64,000 nucleotides of DNA from DATKYQ01 sp964640665 (GTDB lineage: Bacteria; Myxococcota; B64-G9): assembly GCA_964640665.1 (NCBI GenBank), contig CAZXHT010000004.1:73141-137140 (forward strand), given 5' to 3'. Under the pieces are notes generated by a model. The model worked only from the letters and a program-made list of their open reading frames with translations, was not told the origin of the DNA and ran no database searches. Below, one piece after another: positions 42,168 to 49,621 of the stretch (positions within the stretch are counted from its first letter, which is position 1; each line of letters opens with the position of its first letter). Both the position numbers and the translations under genes were made by a program.

Positions 42168-42290
42168 TCAAGATGCGTAACGACCCACCACCAGGAAAAC
42201 TTCGCGGCCCAGTTCGGCGGATTCGATCGCCGCGGTGATACCGGCCATGCCGCCTCCCACAACCAGGACACTTGAATGTGATTCACTCAT
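42168..42290 (-). pseudogene. N-terminal remnant of an HdrA-like FAD protein
   Basis: A 40-codon open frame begins at the CAT complement 42288-42290 and ends at 42168. It encodes SSVLVVGGGMAGITAAIE and continues SAELGREVFLV, which is the FAD-binding GxGxxG fingerprint and following helix of heterodisulfide reductase subunit A and related FAD proteins (typical start VVGGGIAGITAALE). The frame stops after VVGRYAS, before the rest of the nucleotide-binding domain. A GGAGG lies about 11 bases before the ATG. The remaining 42047-42449 space has no other gene I can support. The short frame is best read as a truncated gene that has lost more than 90% of its length. Confidence 0.7.
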
Positions 42291-42449
42291 GAGCAGAAAG
42301 ACCTCCGGCAGATTTCACGGGAGTGATCACTACCCGGAAAACTACCGATGATCAAGCCGACTCGGAATCATTGAAAAAAGGCATGACAAGGAGATGCAAA
42401 CTTGGATATCATATTTGTCAGCAGTGGAACCGAATGGAGGAGTCAGTCA

Positions 42450-42869
42450 ATGAATAGACTGATGGTCAAGGATATCATGAGCACCGATCTGGTTACCCTT
42501 GAAGAGGATGAGGATCTCGACCTGGCTGATAGCGCCATGAAGTACGGCCGCATCCGGCATCTGCCGGTGGTCAGGGGCAAGCGCCTGGTGGGTTTGATTA
42601 CCCACAGGGACTTGTTACGCGCCCAGGTCAGTTCGCTGGCCGACCTGAGCCCGGAAGAGAACAGCGAAGTCAACGTGGGAATCAAGGCGCACGACGTGAT
42701 GCAGGAAAACGTGACGGCAATCGGACCAGCCACTCCCATCCTGGAGGCTGCCAGGATTATCAAGAACAACAAGTACGGCTGCCTGCCGGTGGTCGACGAT
42801 AAGAACCTGGTGGGCATCGTCACCGAAGCGGATTTCATCAGCCTGATAATCAGGGTGCTCGAAGACTGA
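42450..42869 (+). CDS. CBS-domain-pair protein
   Basis: The ATG at 42450 has GGAGGAG in front and gives 139 residues; the frame runs further back to 42402. Two CBS motifs fill the protein: residues about 4-60 (VKDIMSTDLVTLEEDEDL, RHLPVVRGKRLVGLITHRDLL) and about 80-137 (AHDVMQENVTAIGP, GCLPVVDDKNLVGIVTEADFI). CBS pairs bind adenosine nucleotides such as AMP or ATP and regulate partner proteins. No catalytic domain is attached, so it should act in trans. The neighbours give no clear partner; the HdrA remnant upstream may have been one. Confidence 0.9.
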   Translation: MNRLMVKDIMSTDLVTLEEDEDLDLADSAMKYGRIRHLPVVRGKRLVGLITHRDLLRAQVSSLADLSPEENSEVNVGIKAHDVMQENVTAIGPATPILEAARIIKNNKYGCLPVVDDKNLVGIVTEADFISLIIRVLED

Positions 42870-42898
42870 AACAAGTCGCAACCTGACCTGCCGGGAAA

Positions 42899-44143
42899 CT
42901 AGCCCGCAAGAGCCTTCTCTACCTCCGCGGCGATCTTTTCTCCGAAGTCGTAGCCGAACATCGCCAAGCTGTTTTCATACAGGGCCAGGAAGCGGTAGCC
43001 CTTCTCCGGCCGCAGCCGGTAGACGGGCGCCCGGTGGATATAGCCGGCGTAACCATCGACCAGAGACGCCGCCATCGTCACGGCGTACCCATATCGCCCG
43101 CCGATTTCGCGTAGTGAGTTAACCAGCGTGGCTCCCATCTCGTTGGCCGATCCGACCAGCAGAAAGTCTCCCAGGCGTAAGAGATGCACCGGCACTCCGC
43201 GCGGAAATGGCAGGGCAGAGGCCATAGCCCGCCTGAGCCAGTTGCGAAGAGGCGCGAGCAAGACGTCGGCCAGGCGTCCCGCGAGGATGTGACTCTGATG
43301 GGCAATATGGGGCAGGCGCAACAGCTCGATTTCGATAGGCTTGCTATCACCGCCGGCCACGGGCGCGAGCGATGCCAACGCTTTTCTGTAGCCCGAAAGC
43401 AAAAGCCCGCACACCAGTTCCATGTGGCGCTCGAGATCCATTGCGAATTCGGGAAACAGTATCGAAACCCCGCCCAAAGCGGCGCTTATGAAGATCGGGT
43501 CGCTGCCATCTTCTTCGAGGCGGCGACAGAACTCGCCGGGGTAGTCGCCGCTGATCGTGTGCGGCTGGTGTTCTGAAACCATCACCGGATGACCCGAGAC
43601 GTTTATCAAGTCGATCGGCCTGCGCCCATCACGGACCAGGCGCAGCAGGACCAACAGGTCGTCGTGCGGGCCGTCCGCCTGACGGCGGCTGTACGTCAGG
43701 CCGGGAACCTCGGCCAGCGAGTGTTGCGCAAGAGCCGGCGCGAGATCTTTCAGCGCCCGGCGTGCCAGCGTCGACAATTGTTTAATGAGAAAATCGAAAA
43801 CCTCTTTCCGAGGTGTTCCCAGGATATGGCGGACCGCCGGCGAGTTGAAGAAGCCGCCATAGGAAGAGTGCGTGTGAGTTGTTGCCAGGAAGATGGAACT
43901 CTCGTCGAGATCGGGCAGGGCTGCAACCAGGGTCTGATGGAGTTCCTCGCTGGGGCACAGGAGGTCGCAAACCAGGATGACGATTCGTGTGCGGCCGTCG
44001 TCGAGAGCCAGCGCCCGGGCCATTGGCCGATCGCGCAGCCTGGCGCCGATTCGCGGCTTGCGCGTGTAGGTTCCGATGAGTTGCAACTCTCCGGGGGGGA
44101 CGATATCGATCCTGGCTGTTCCGGCCCGCAGCACGACTTTCAA
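42899..44143 (-). CDS. neutral/alkaline ceramidase N-domain-like protein, short and without signal peptide
   Basis: The protein has 414 residues from a TTG overlapping the upstream stop as TTGA. The sequence matches the N-terminal domain of neutral/alkaline ceramidases: an initial AGTARIDIVPPG, then CDLLCP, the metal-binding ATTHTHSSYGGF (THTH) motif, NVSGHPV and the later SGDYPGEF. These contain the zinc-binding histidines of the ceramidase family, which hydrolyses the amide bond of ceramide. However, true ceramidases are exported and about 650 residues long with a C-terminal immunoglobulin-like domain, which is absent here. It may therefore act on another amide or lipid inside the cell. It is coupled to a small OB-fold protein gene. 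Confidence 0.72.
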   Translation of the reverse strand: MKVVLRAGTARIDIVPPGELQLIGTYTRKPRIGARLRDRPMARALALDDGRTRIVILVCDLLCPSEELHQTLVAALPDLDESSIFLATTHTHSSYGGFFNSPAVRHILGTPRKEVFDFLIKQLSTLARRALKDLAPALAQHSLAEVPGLTYSRRQADGPHDDLLVLLRLVRDGRRPIDLINVSGHPVMVSEHQPHTISGDYPGEFCRRLEEDGSDPIFISAALGGVSILFPEFAMDLERHMELVCGLLLSGYRKALASLAPVAGGDSKPIEIELLRLPHIAHQSHILAGRLADVLLAPLRNWLRRAMASALPFPRGVPVHLLRLGDFLLVGSANEMGATLVNSLREIGGRYGYAVTMAASLVDGYAGYIHRAPVYRLRPEKGYRFLALYENSLAMFGYDFGEKIAAEVEKALAG

Positions 44144-44358
44144 CCCGGCGCGCCTTTGGCGGACGCGGGTTCCACCAGTGTGGCCTTGGCGCGGCCGGCA
44201 TAGCCTTCGGTCAGGCTGACAACCATGACGGTTTTGCCGACCTCGGGGCGCATGTAGCCGCAGGCTGTCAGCGAAAAGCGGATCAGGCGGCCGTCGTCGA
44301 GCAGGATGGTACCCAAACCGTCGGCGGCGTCGAAGCTCTGTATCTTGCCGTGGTACAT
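44140..44358 (-). CDS. small cold-shock-like OB-fold protein
   Basis: The protein has 72 residues. The pattern is GKIQSFDAADGLGTILLDDGRLIRF at its start, resembling cold-shock domain strands (GxIxxFdxxxGxGxI), but the RNP aromatic residues are weak, so it may be a related OB-fold rather than a true CspA. It is first in a two-gene unit; its stop overlaps the ceramidase-like gene start (TTGA at 44140-44143), so both are translated together. Its coupling to a lipid-type hydrolase is unexpected. Confidence 0.55.
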   Translation of the reverse strand: MYHGKIQSFDAADGLGTILLDDGRLIRFSLTACGYMRPEVGKTVMVVSLTEGYAGRAKATLVEPASAKGAPG

Positions 44359-44451
44359 AGCGGCCCTTTTATGAACAATATGGGGATAGCACAGTCAATT
44401 CCGGTTGTCACTATTGATGCCTCTTGGTATTCCGCGATAGCATCCATAGCC

Positions 44452-47106
44452 ATGGATGCCAATCAAACAGAAATACGCCGCGAGAATTATCGTCCGCCGG
44501 AGTTTTTCATCGACCGGGTCGATCTGGACGTCAGCATCGAAGAGCAAGAAACAATTGTTTGCTCACGCTTGGCCGTGCACCGAAATCAACTCGCAGCCGG
44601 GCGAGCCGAGCGCATCGTCCTCGACGGTTGCTCGCTCGATCTTAGAAGCGTCAGATTGGACGGGCGATTACTCGCCGCGGCGGAGTACGAAGTCGATTCC
44701 GAGTCGCTTGCGATCCCGGTCAGCGCGGATGCATTCAGCATCGAGATCGAGACAGTCATCAATCCCGGGCAGAACACTTCGCTCGAGGGAATTTACCGAT
44801 CGGGCGACCTGATTTGCAGTCAGTCCGAACCGGAGGGATTCAGAAAGATAACCTATTACCTGGACCGGCCCGATGTGATGGCTCGCTTCACGACCAGGAT
44901 CACAGCCGACCGGGAGCGCTATCCTGTCCTGCTCTCCAACGGCAACCTCGAAGAAAAGGGAGAGCTCGACGGCAACAGGCACTGGGTGCTGTGGAGTGAT
45001 CCATTTCCAAAACCCAGCTACCTGTTCGCGCTGGTTGCCGGGGATCTGGCCCACATTGAGGGTAGCTTTACCCGCATGTCGGGACGCGAGGTGACAATCA
45101 GGGTGTATGTCGAACCGCGCAACGCCGACAAGTGCGCTCACGCCCTCGAGTCGATCCGCCGGGCCATGCGCTGGGACGAGCAGACCTTCGGGCGCGAGTA
45201 TGACCTGGACGTCTTCATGGTGGTGGCGGTCGACGACTTCAACGCCGGGGCCATGGAGAACAAGGGTTTGAACATCTTCAACTCCAAGTACGTGCTGGCG
45301 CGGCCCGAGACGGCAACCGACGACGACTTCGAGAACATCACCTCGGTGATCGGTCACGAGTACTTTCACAACTGGTCGGGCGACCGTGTTACCTGTCGCG
45401 ACTGGTTCCAGCTGAGTCTCAAGGAGGGCTTCACGGTTTTTCGCGACCAGCTCTTCACGGCGGCGATGACCTCGCCGACGGTCAAGCGCATCCGGGACGT
45501 CAACATTTTACGCACACACCAGTTCCGTGAGGACGCCGGGCCGCTGGCTCATCCGGTGCGCCCGGAATCATATGTTAAGATCGACAACTTCTACACCCTG
45601 ACGGTCTACAACAAGGGCGCCGAGGTTGTGCGCATGCTGCACACCATCCTGGGAGCCGATGTCTTCAGGCGCGGGTGCGACCTGTATTTCGAGCGCCACG
45701 ACGGCCAGGCGGTCACGGTGGAAAACTTCGTCAAGGCCATGGAGGACGTAAGCGCCCGCGACCTCGCCCAGTTCAGGCACTGGTACGCTCAAGCGGGAAC
45801 GCCGCTGGTCGAGATCGGTATACGTTACCTGGCGGACGAAAGACGCCTGGTCGTGCGTGCCGAACAGTCTTGCCCTCCCACGCCCGGGCAAGATCATAAA
45901 GAGCCCTACCATGTGCCCCTGGCGGTGGGACTCCTCGATCGACGGGGCCAGAGCCTGCCGCTGAGGCTGCAGGGCGAGCAGGCTCCGGCTGCAGAAGAAA
46001 CCCGCCTGCTCGAACTGAAGCAGCCCGTCGAAGAGTTCGTCTTCGAGGATATTGCCGAAGAGCCGGTCCTTTCGGCGCTACGCGGGTTTTCGGCTCCCGT
46101 CAAGCTGAAGCTGGCTCGCAGCGACGAGGAACTGGCATTTCTGATGGCTAACGATCCCGATCCGTTCAACCGCTGGGACGCGGCGCAGCTCCTGGCCACG
46201 AGGTTGATCGGGCGCATCATCGACGGGCAGGCGGATACTGACTTTGATTTGTTCATCAGGGCACACAGGCGCAACCTGGAAGACAGCGACCGGGACAGGC
46301 GTCTGCTGGCGCTGACTCTCGAGTTGCCCTCCGAGGCTTACCTGGCAGAGCAGCAAGAGGTCATCGATCCGGCGGCGATTCATGCAGCCCGCAGAAAGAT
46401 CCTGCGTGAGTTGGCCTTGCAACTGGATAACGAATTCAACTCGCTCTACCTGGCAAACAGGGACAAAGGGCCTTACTCGGCTGACAGGGAATCGATCGGC
46501 AAGCGCAGGCTGGCCAACACCTGCCTGGGTTACCTGGCGGAGACAGACAAGCCGCGGGCGATCTCGATCTGCCTCGACCAATTCCACTCCGCCGACAACA
46601 TGACAGATGTCTTGGCGGCGCTTGTCTGCCTTGCAAACCACGAAGGTCCGGAGCGCGAGACTTTGCTTGCGGAGTTTTATGAAAAGTGGCGCACAGACCC
46701 TCTGGTCGTCGACAAGTGGTTTATAATTCAGGCCACCTCGCGCCTGCCCGGAACTTTCGAACGCGTGCTTGGGCTGGTGAGCCACCCGGCCTTCGACATC
46801 AAGAACCCCAACAAGGTGCGCGCGCTGATCGGCGCATTCTGCTCGTCCAACCCGGTGCGTTTCCACGATCCGGCCGGCCGTGGCTATGAGTTCTTGGTCG
46901 ACAACGTGCTTACGATAGACGCATTCAATCCTCATATTGCCGCAAGGTTGCTTACGCCGCTTAGCGGATGGAAGAAATACGAACCGGGCCGCGCAGCCTT
47001 GATGAAGGCCGGACTCGAGCGCATCGCAGCCAAGAGTGGAATATCTGAAAACGTCCGCGAGATGGTCGGGCGCAGCCTCGAAGCTTTAGCGGGAGGAGAC
47101 GCATGA
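44452..47106 (+). CDS. pepN: aminopeptidase N (M1 family)
   Basis: The frame is open from 44350, but the start at 44452 aligns with the beginning of bacterial PepN, giving 884 residues (E. coli PepN has 870). The landmarks are the exopeptidase motif GAMEN near residue 265, the zinc motif HEYFH near 302 (IGHEYFHNWSGDRVTCRDW), the glutamate zinc ligand in LSLKEGFTVFRDQ, and a C-terminal helical domain. It removes N-terminal residues from peptides in the cytoplasm. There is no signal peptide. The stop overlaps the next start as ATGA (47103-47106), so a surface lipoprotein is translationally coupled to it. Confidence 0.96.
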   Translation: MDANQTEIRRENYRPPEFFIDRVDLDVSIEEQETIVCSRLAVHRNQLAAGRAERIVLDGCSLDLRSVRLDGRLLAAAEYEVDSESLAIPVSADAFSIEIETVINPGQNTSLEGIYRSGDLICSQSEPEGFRKITYYLDRPDVMARFTTRITADRERYPVLLSNGNLEEKGELDGNRHWVLWSDPFPKPSYLFALVAGDLAHIEGSFTRMSGREVTIRVYVEPRNADKCAHALESIRRAMRWDEQTFGREYDLDVFMVVAVDDFNAGAMENKGLNIFNSKYVLARPETATDDDFENITSVIGHEYFHNWSGDRVTCRDWFQLSLKEGFTVFRDQLFTAAMTSPTVKRIRDVNILRTHQFREDAGPLAHPVRPESYVKIDNFYTLTVYNKGAEVVRMLHTILGADVFRRGCDLYFERHDGQAVTVENFVKAMEDVSARDLAQFRHWYAQAGTPLVEIGIRYLADERRLVVRAEQSCPPTPGQDHKEPYHVPLAVGLLDRRGQSLPLRLQGEQAPAAEETRLLELKQPVEEFVFEDIAEEPVLSALRGFSAPVKLKLARSDEELAFLMANDPDPFNRWDAAQLLATRLIGRIIDGQADTDFDLFIRAHRRNLEDSDRDRRLLALTLELPSEAYLAEQQEVIDPAAIHAARRKILRELALQLDNEFNSLYLANRDKGPYSADRESIGKRRLANTCLGYLAETDKPRAISICLDQFHSADNMTDVLAALVCLANHEGPERETLLAEFYEKWRTDPLVVDKWFIIQATSRLPGTFERVLGLVSHPAFDIKNPNKVRALIGAFCSSNPVRFHDPAGRGYEFLVDNVLTIDAFNPHIAARLLTPLSGWKKYEPGRAALMKAGLERIAAKSGISENVREMVGRSLEALAGGDA

Positions 47107-48839
47107 GAAATCCGATGACGATAGCCGGGCTGGCCGCACTATTATTTGCCGCCTGCGGCCCTGGGAACGGAGAAATGCTGTGTGACGAGGGCACCGGCCG
47201 CTGTAACGGGGACGTCATTGAAACCTGCTCGGGCGGCGCCTGGGCGGCCGGGCAGGACTGCGCCTTGCAGGGTAAGGTTTGCAAGGTACAAGGCGGATCC
47301 GCAAGTTGCGAAGGCAGCCCCCCCGAGTGCAGCCAGGGGCAATCCCGCTGCAGCGGCGATCTGATCGAAAACTGCGCGAACGGCGCATGGGTCGCCGGGA
47401 TCGACTGCGCCGCGAATGGCGAGATTTGCAAACAGGACCAGACCTCGGGCGAGGCGATCTGCCGTGAAGAAGTCATTCCATGCACTGACGGGACCACCCG
47501 CTGCCTGAACGACATCATCGAGACTTGCGCCGGAGGCATGTGGATAGGCGGCCGCGACTGCAGCCTCGAGGACAGGGTTTGCGAGCACGATCAGGTGAGC
47601 GCTGAGACAAACTGTGTCGTGCCGCCCTGTCCCGAAGGCGACCGGCGCTGCTCGGGCGAAGTATTGGAGATATGCACGGCGGGTGCCTGGGAGACCGAGA
47701 AGGACTGTACCGAGACTTCCCAGAACTGCGTGCAGGATCCCGACGGCCGACAGGCCGACTGCGCCGGCCTGCATTGGATTCACCTGGCGGTGCAGATAGA
47801 CGATCCGGTCGTCGTCGGGACTTCGCTGCAGCTTCCGATCGACGGCCCCTCGTTCGGATACGACCCGGCGACGGATCTGTTCGCGACCCGTTACGACCGA
47901 GATTTCAACGATCCGTCAAAGGCTTTCATCTGGACGCTGGACGGCGGCAGCGGATCACATTACAAGACGAATCTCGGCGGTGATCCCTTTCCCCAGGGCG
48001 AGAACTTCTGTATGGGCGGGGAAGACTGGTGCCAGCTGATTAGCTTTGACAGCGCTTCGTCCGAATGGGTTTTCGTCGGCCCCTCGGCATCGTCTATCAT
48101 GCGCGTGGATTCTTCCGGGACGGCCAGCCTGGCCACCACCTCGGGCGAGCGCCAGCCGGATTCGTACATCGATCGCATACATCGTTTCGATTGGACTGGA
48201 CGCAGGTTGTTGCTCTACGGTGCCACCGGTCCGATTTCTTTTTCGTCGAGTGTTTACAGCCTAGATCTCGACACGGGGGTCTGGAGCCGGGCCGTGACCG
48301 GCCTGCGCCAGGGAGACAACAACTGTCTGGCATACGTGGCCGAGACGGGCGTGCTCTACTCGTTCGGCGGGCGCGAGACCACCAACGGCGGCAACACGGT
48401 CAGTTTGTTGTCGACCTACGATGCCGTTGATCTATCGAACGGCGTGACCGTAACTTACGACCTGCCGGCAGGCATGGGAGCTCGCCAGGGCATGAACTGC
48501 GCCTACGACGACTCGCACAAGCTGATCTTCGTCTACGGCGGTTCGGTGGTCAACGACCGTTTCGACGAGATCCAGAACGACTACCACAACGACCTGTGGG
48601 CGCTAGACACCGCGGACGGCTCCTGGAGCCAACTGATGCCCGACACTCAACCGGGAACCTTCAGCGATCCCGACCAGTACGGAGACCATCGTTTCACGGG
48701 CGACGAGAGCAAGCCAAACTTCGGCATGAACCGCGGGCATATGAAATACGACGCGCACAATGACCGCCTGACAATAATGGGTGAGGTGCCCATCTTCACC
48801 CACGCCCAGGCCTACTTTCTGTACCTGGACGAGCTATAG
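47103..48839 (+). CDS. lipoprotein with four cysteine-rich repeats and Kelch-like propeller
   Basis: The protein has 578 residues with lipobox LFAAC (C18). Residues about 25-220 hold four repeats of about 48 residues with the pattern CxxGxxRCxGDxIExCxxGxWxxGxDC (for example SRCSGDLIENCANGAW, TRCLNDIIETCAGGMW), all with the same cysteine spacing. The remaining part (about 225-578) is a Kelch-type propeller, with blades ending in motifs such as YSFGGRET and FVYGGSVV. It is coupled by a 4-bp overlap to the aminopeptidase N gene. An extracellular binding protein is likely; no enzymatic motif was seen. Confidence 0.8.
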   Translation: MRNPMTIAGLAALLFAACGPGNGEMLCDEGTGRCNGDVIETCSGGAWAAGQDCALQGKVCKVQGGSASCEGSPPECSQGQSRCSGDLIENCANGAWVAGIDCAANGEICKQDQTSGEAICREEVIPCTDGTTRCLNDIIETCAGGMWIGGRDCSLEDRVCEHDQVSAETNCVVPPCPEGDRRCSGEVLEICTAGAWETEKDCTETSQNCVQDPDGRQADCAGLHWIHLAVQIDDPVVVGTSLQLPIDGPSFGYDPATDLFATRYDRDFNDPSKAFIWTLDGGSGSHYKTNLGGDPFPQGENFCMGGEDWCQLISFDSASSEWVFVGPSASSIMRVDSSGTASLATTSGERQPDSYIDRIHRFDWTGRRLLLYGATGPISFSSSVYSLDLDTGVWSRAVTGLRQGDNNCLAYVAETGVLYSFGGRETTNGGNTVSLLSTYDAVDLSNGVTVTYDLPAGMGARQGMNCAYDDSHKLIFVYGGSVVNDRFDEIQNDYHNDLWALDTADGSWSQLMPDTQPGTFSDPDQYGDHRFTGDESKPNFGMNRGHMKYDAHNDRLTIMGEVPIFTHAQAYFLYLDEL

Positions 48840-48869
48840 ATCCGCAGGGAGAAAGCACTCTTACGTGGT

Positions 48870-48898
48870 TTGACAAATTGTTCGTCTTACGATATGAT
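48870..48898 (+). promoter_or_regulatory. near-consensus sigma-70 promoter of the second toxin-antitoxin pair
   Basis: TTGACA at 48870-48875, a 17-base spacer and TATGAT at 48893-48898. Both hexamers are nearly perfect. Transcription should begin near 48905, about 30 nt before the antitoxin ATG. Confidence 0.75.
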
Positions 48899-48934
48899 GA
48901 TCGAAGGTGTATTGGTAAGAAAGCGGAGGACGCC

Positions 48935-49144
48935 ATGGCCGAAGTTACCGTATCGTCTAAGTTCCAACTGGTCATTCCCCGTGAGGCGCGTGAGGAGATC
49001 GGGCTCAAAGTCGGGGAAAAGGTCATCGTCATCGTCAAGGATGGCATCATCAACCTCGTTCCCAAACGCCGGCTGGAGAATCTAAGGGGTTTTCTGAAGG
49101 GAATGAACCCTGGAGCGATTCGCGATGAGGGCGATCGCGTATGA
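48935..49144 (+). CDS. AbrB/MazE-type antitoxin
   Basis: The ATG at 48935 has GGAGGA at 48925-48930, so the earlier in-frame start at 48878 is not used. The product has 69 residues: a swapped-hairpin AbrB-type DNA-binding domain (EVTVSSKFQLVIPREAREEI, GLKVGEKVIVI) and a C-terminal tail LRGFLKGMNPGAIRDEGDR that should bind the toxin. It overlaps the PIN toxin gene by 4 bp (ATGA). A near-consensus promoter lies just upstream. It probably represses its own operon. Confidence 0.88.
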   Translation: MAEVTVSSKFQLVIPREAREEIGLKVGEKVIVIVKDGIINLVPKRRLENLRGFLKGMNPGAIRDEGDRV

Positions 49145-49509
49145 TTGTCGTCGACTCCTGCGGCTGGATCGATTTCTTCATCGACGGCCCTCGTGCAGGC
49201 AGATACGCCAAGCACCTGAAGACGGGTGCCGACCTGATCGTGCCGATGGTGACCATCTACGAGGTTTACAAGAAGATCAAGCGCGACTCGAGCGAGGAAA
49301 GCGCCCTCGTTGCCGTCGCACGCATGAAACAGGGCAATCTTGTGCCCCTCAACGAATCGATCGCCCTACACGCCGCCGACCTCGGCCTCGCCCATGGCCT
49401 GCCCATGGCCGATGCCATCGTTTACGCCACCGCCCGCAGTGCCGGCGCCACCGTCGCCACCCACGACTCGCATTTCAAAGGCCTGGAAGGAGTCAGCTTC
49501 GTGGATTGA
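49141..49509 (+). CDS. VapC-type PIN-domain toxin
   Basis: The protein has 122 residues. Acidic active-site residues are present: D5 in IVVDSCGWIDFF, E in MVTIYEVYKKI, D in LPMADAIVYATA, and D in ATHDSHFKGL. This completes a PIN nuclease that would cut RNA. The AbrB-type antitoxin gene precedes it with an ATGA overlap, the usual arrangement for this VapBC group. The first pair at 30.6 kb has a ribbon-helix-helix antitoxin instead, so the two systems are not duplicates. A C-rich hairpin at 49555-49569 lies after the stop, before the convergent channel gene. Confidence 0.9.
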   Translation: MIVVDSCGWIDFFIDGPRAGRYAKHLKTGADLIVPMVTIYEVYKKIKRDSSEESALVAVARMKQGNLVPLNESIALHAADLGLAHGLPMADAIVYATARSAGATVATHDSHFKGLEGVSFVD

Positions 49510-49554
49510 TTCACTCAAGCTAAACCTTCAGGTTGATCCGCAGGCCCAACCCGT

Positions 49555-49569
49555 CCTGCCTCCGGCAGG
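49555..49569. terminator. short GC hairpin between convergent genes
   Basis: CCTGCC-TCC-GGCAGG, a 6-bp stem with 3-base loop, lies in the 112-bp space between the second toxin gene and the convergent channel gene. There is no T-run, so terminator activity is uncertain. Confidence 0.3.
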
Positions 49570-49621
49570 TCTGCCACCCCCTTTAAGAGAGGCTTCTTGC
49601 TCGATTTCCCCGGATTTGGAT

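Noticed and set aside
15047..44143. A joint sphingolipid degradation pathway made of ceramidase-like, FGGY kinase and S1P-lyase-like genes
   Set aside because: The genes are 25 kb apart, the kinase family acts on sugars, and the ceramidase-like protein is short and not exported; kept only as a loose hint.
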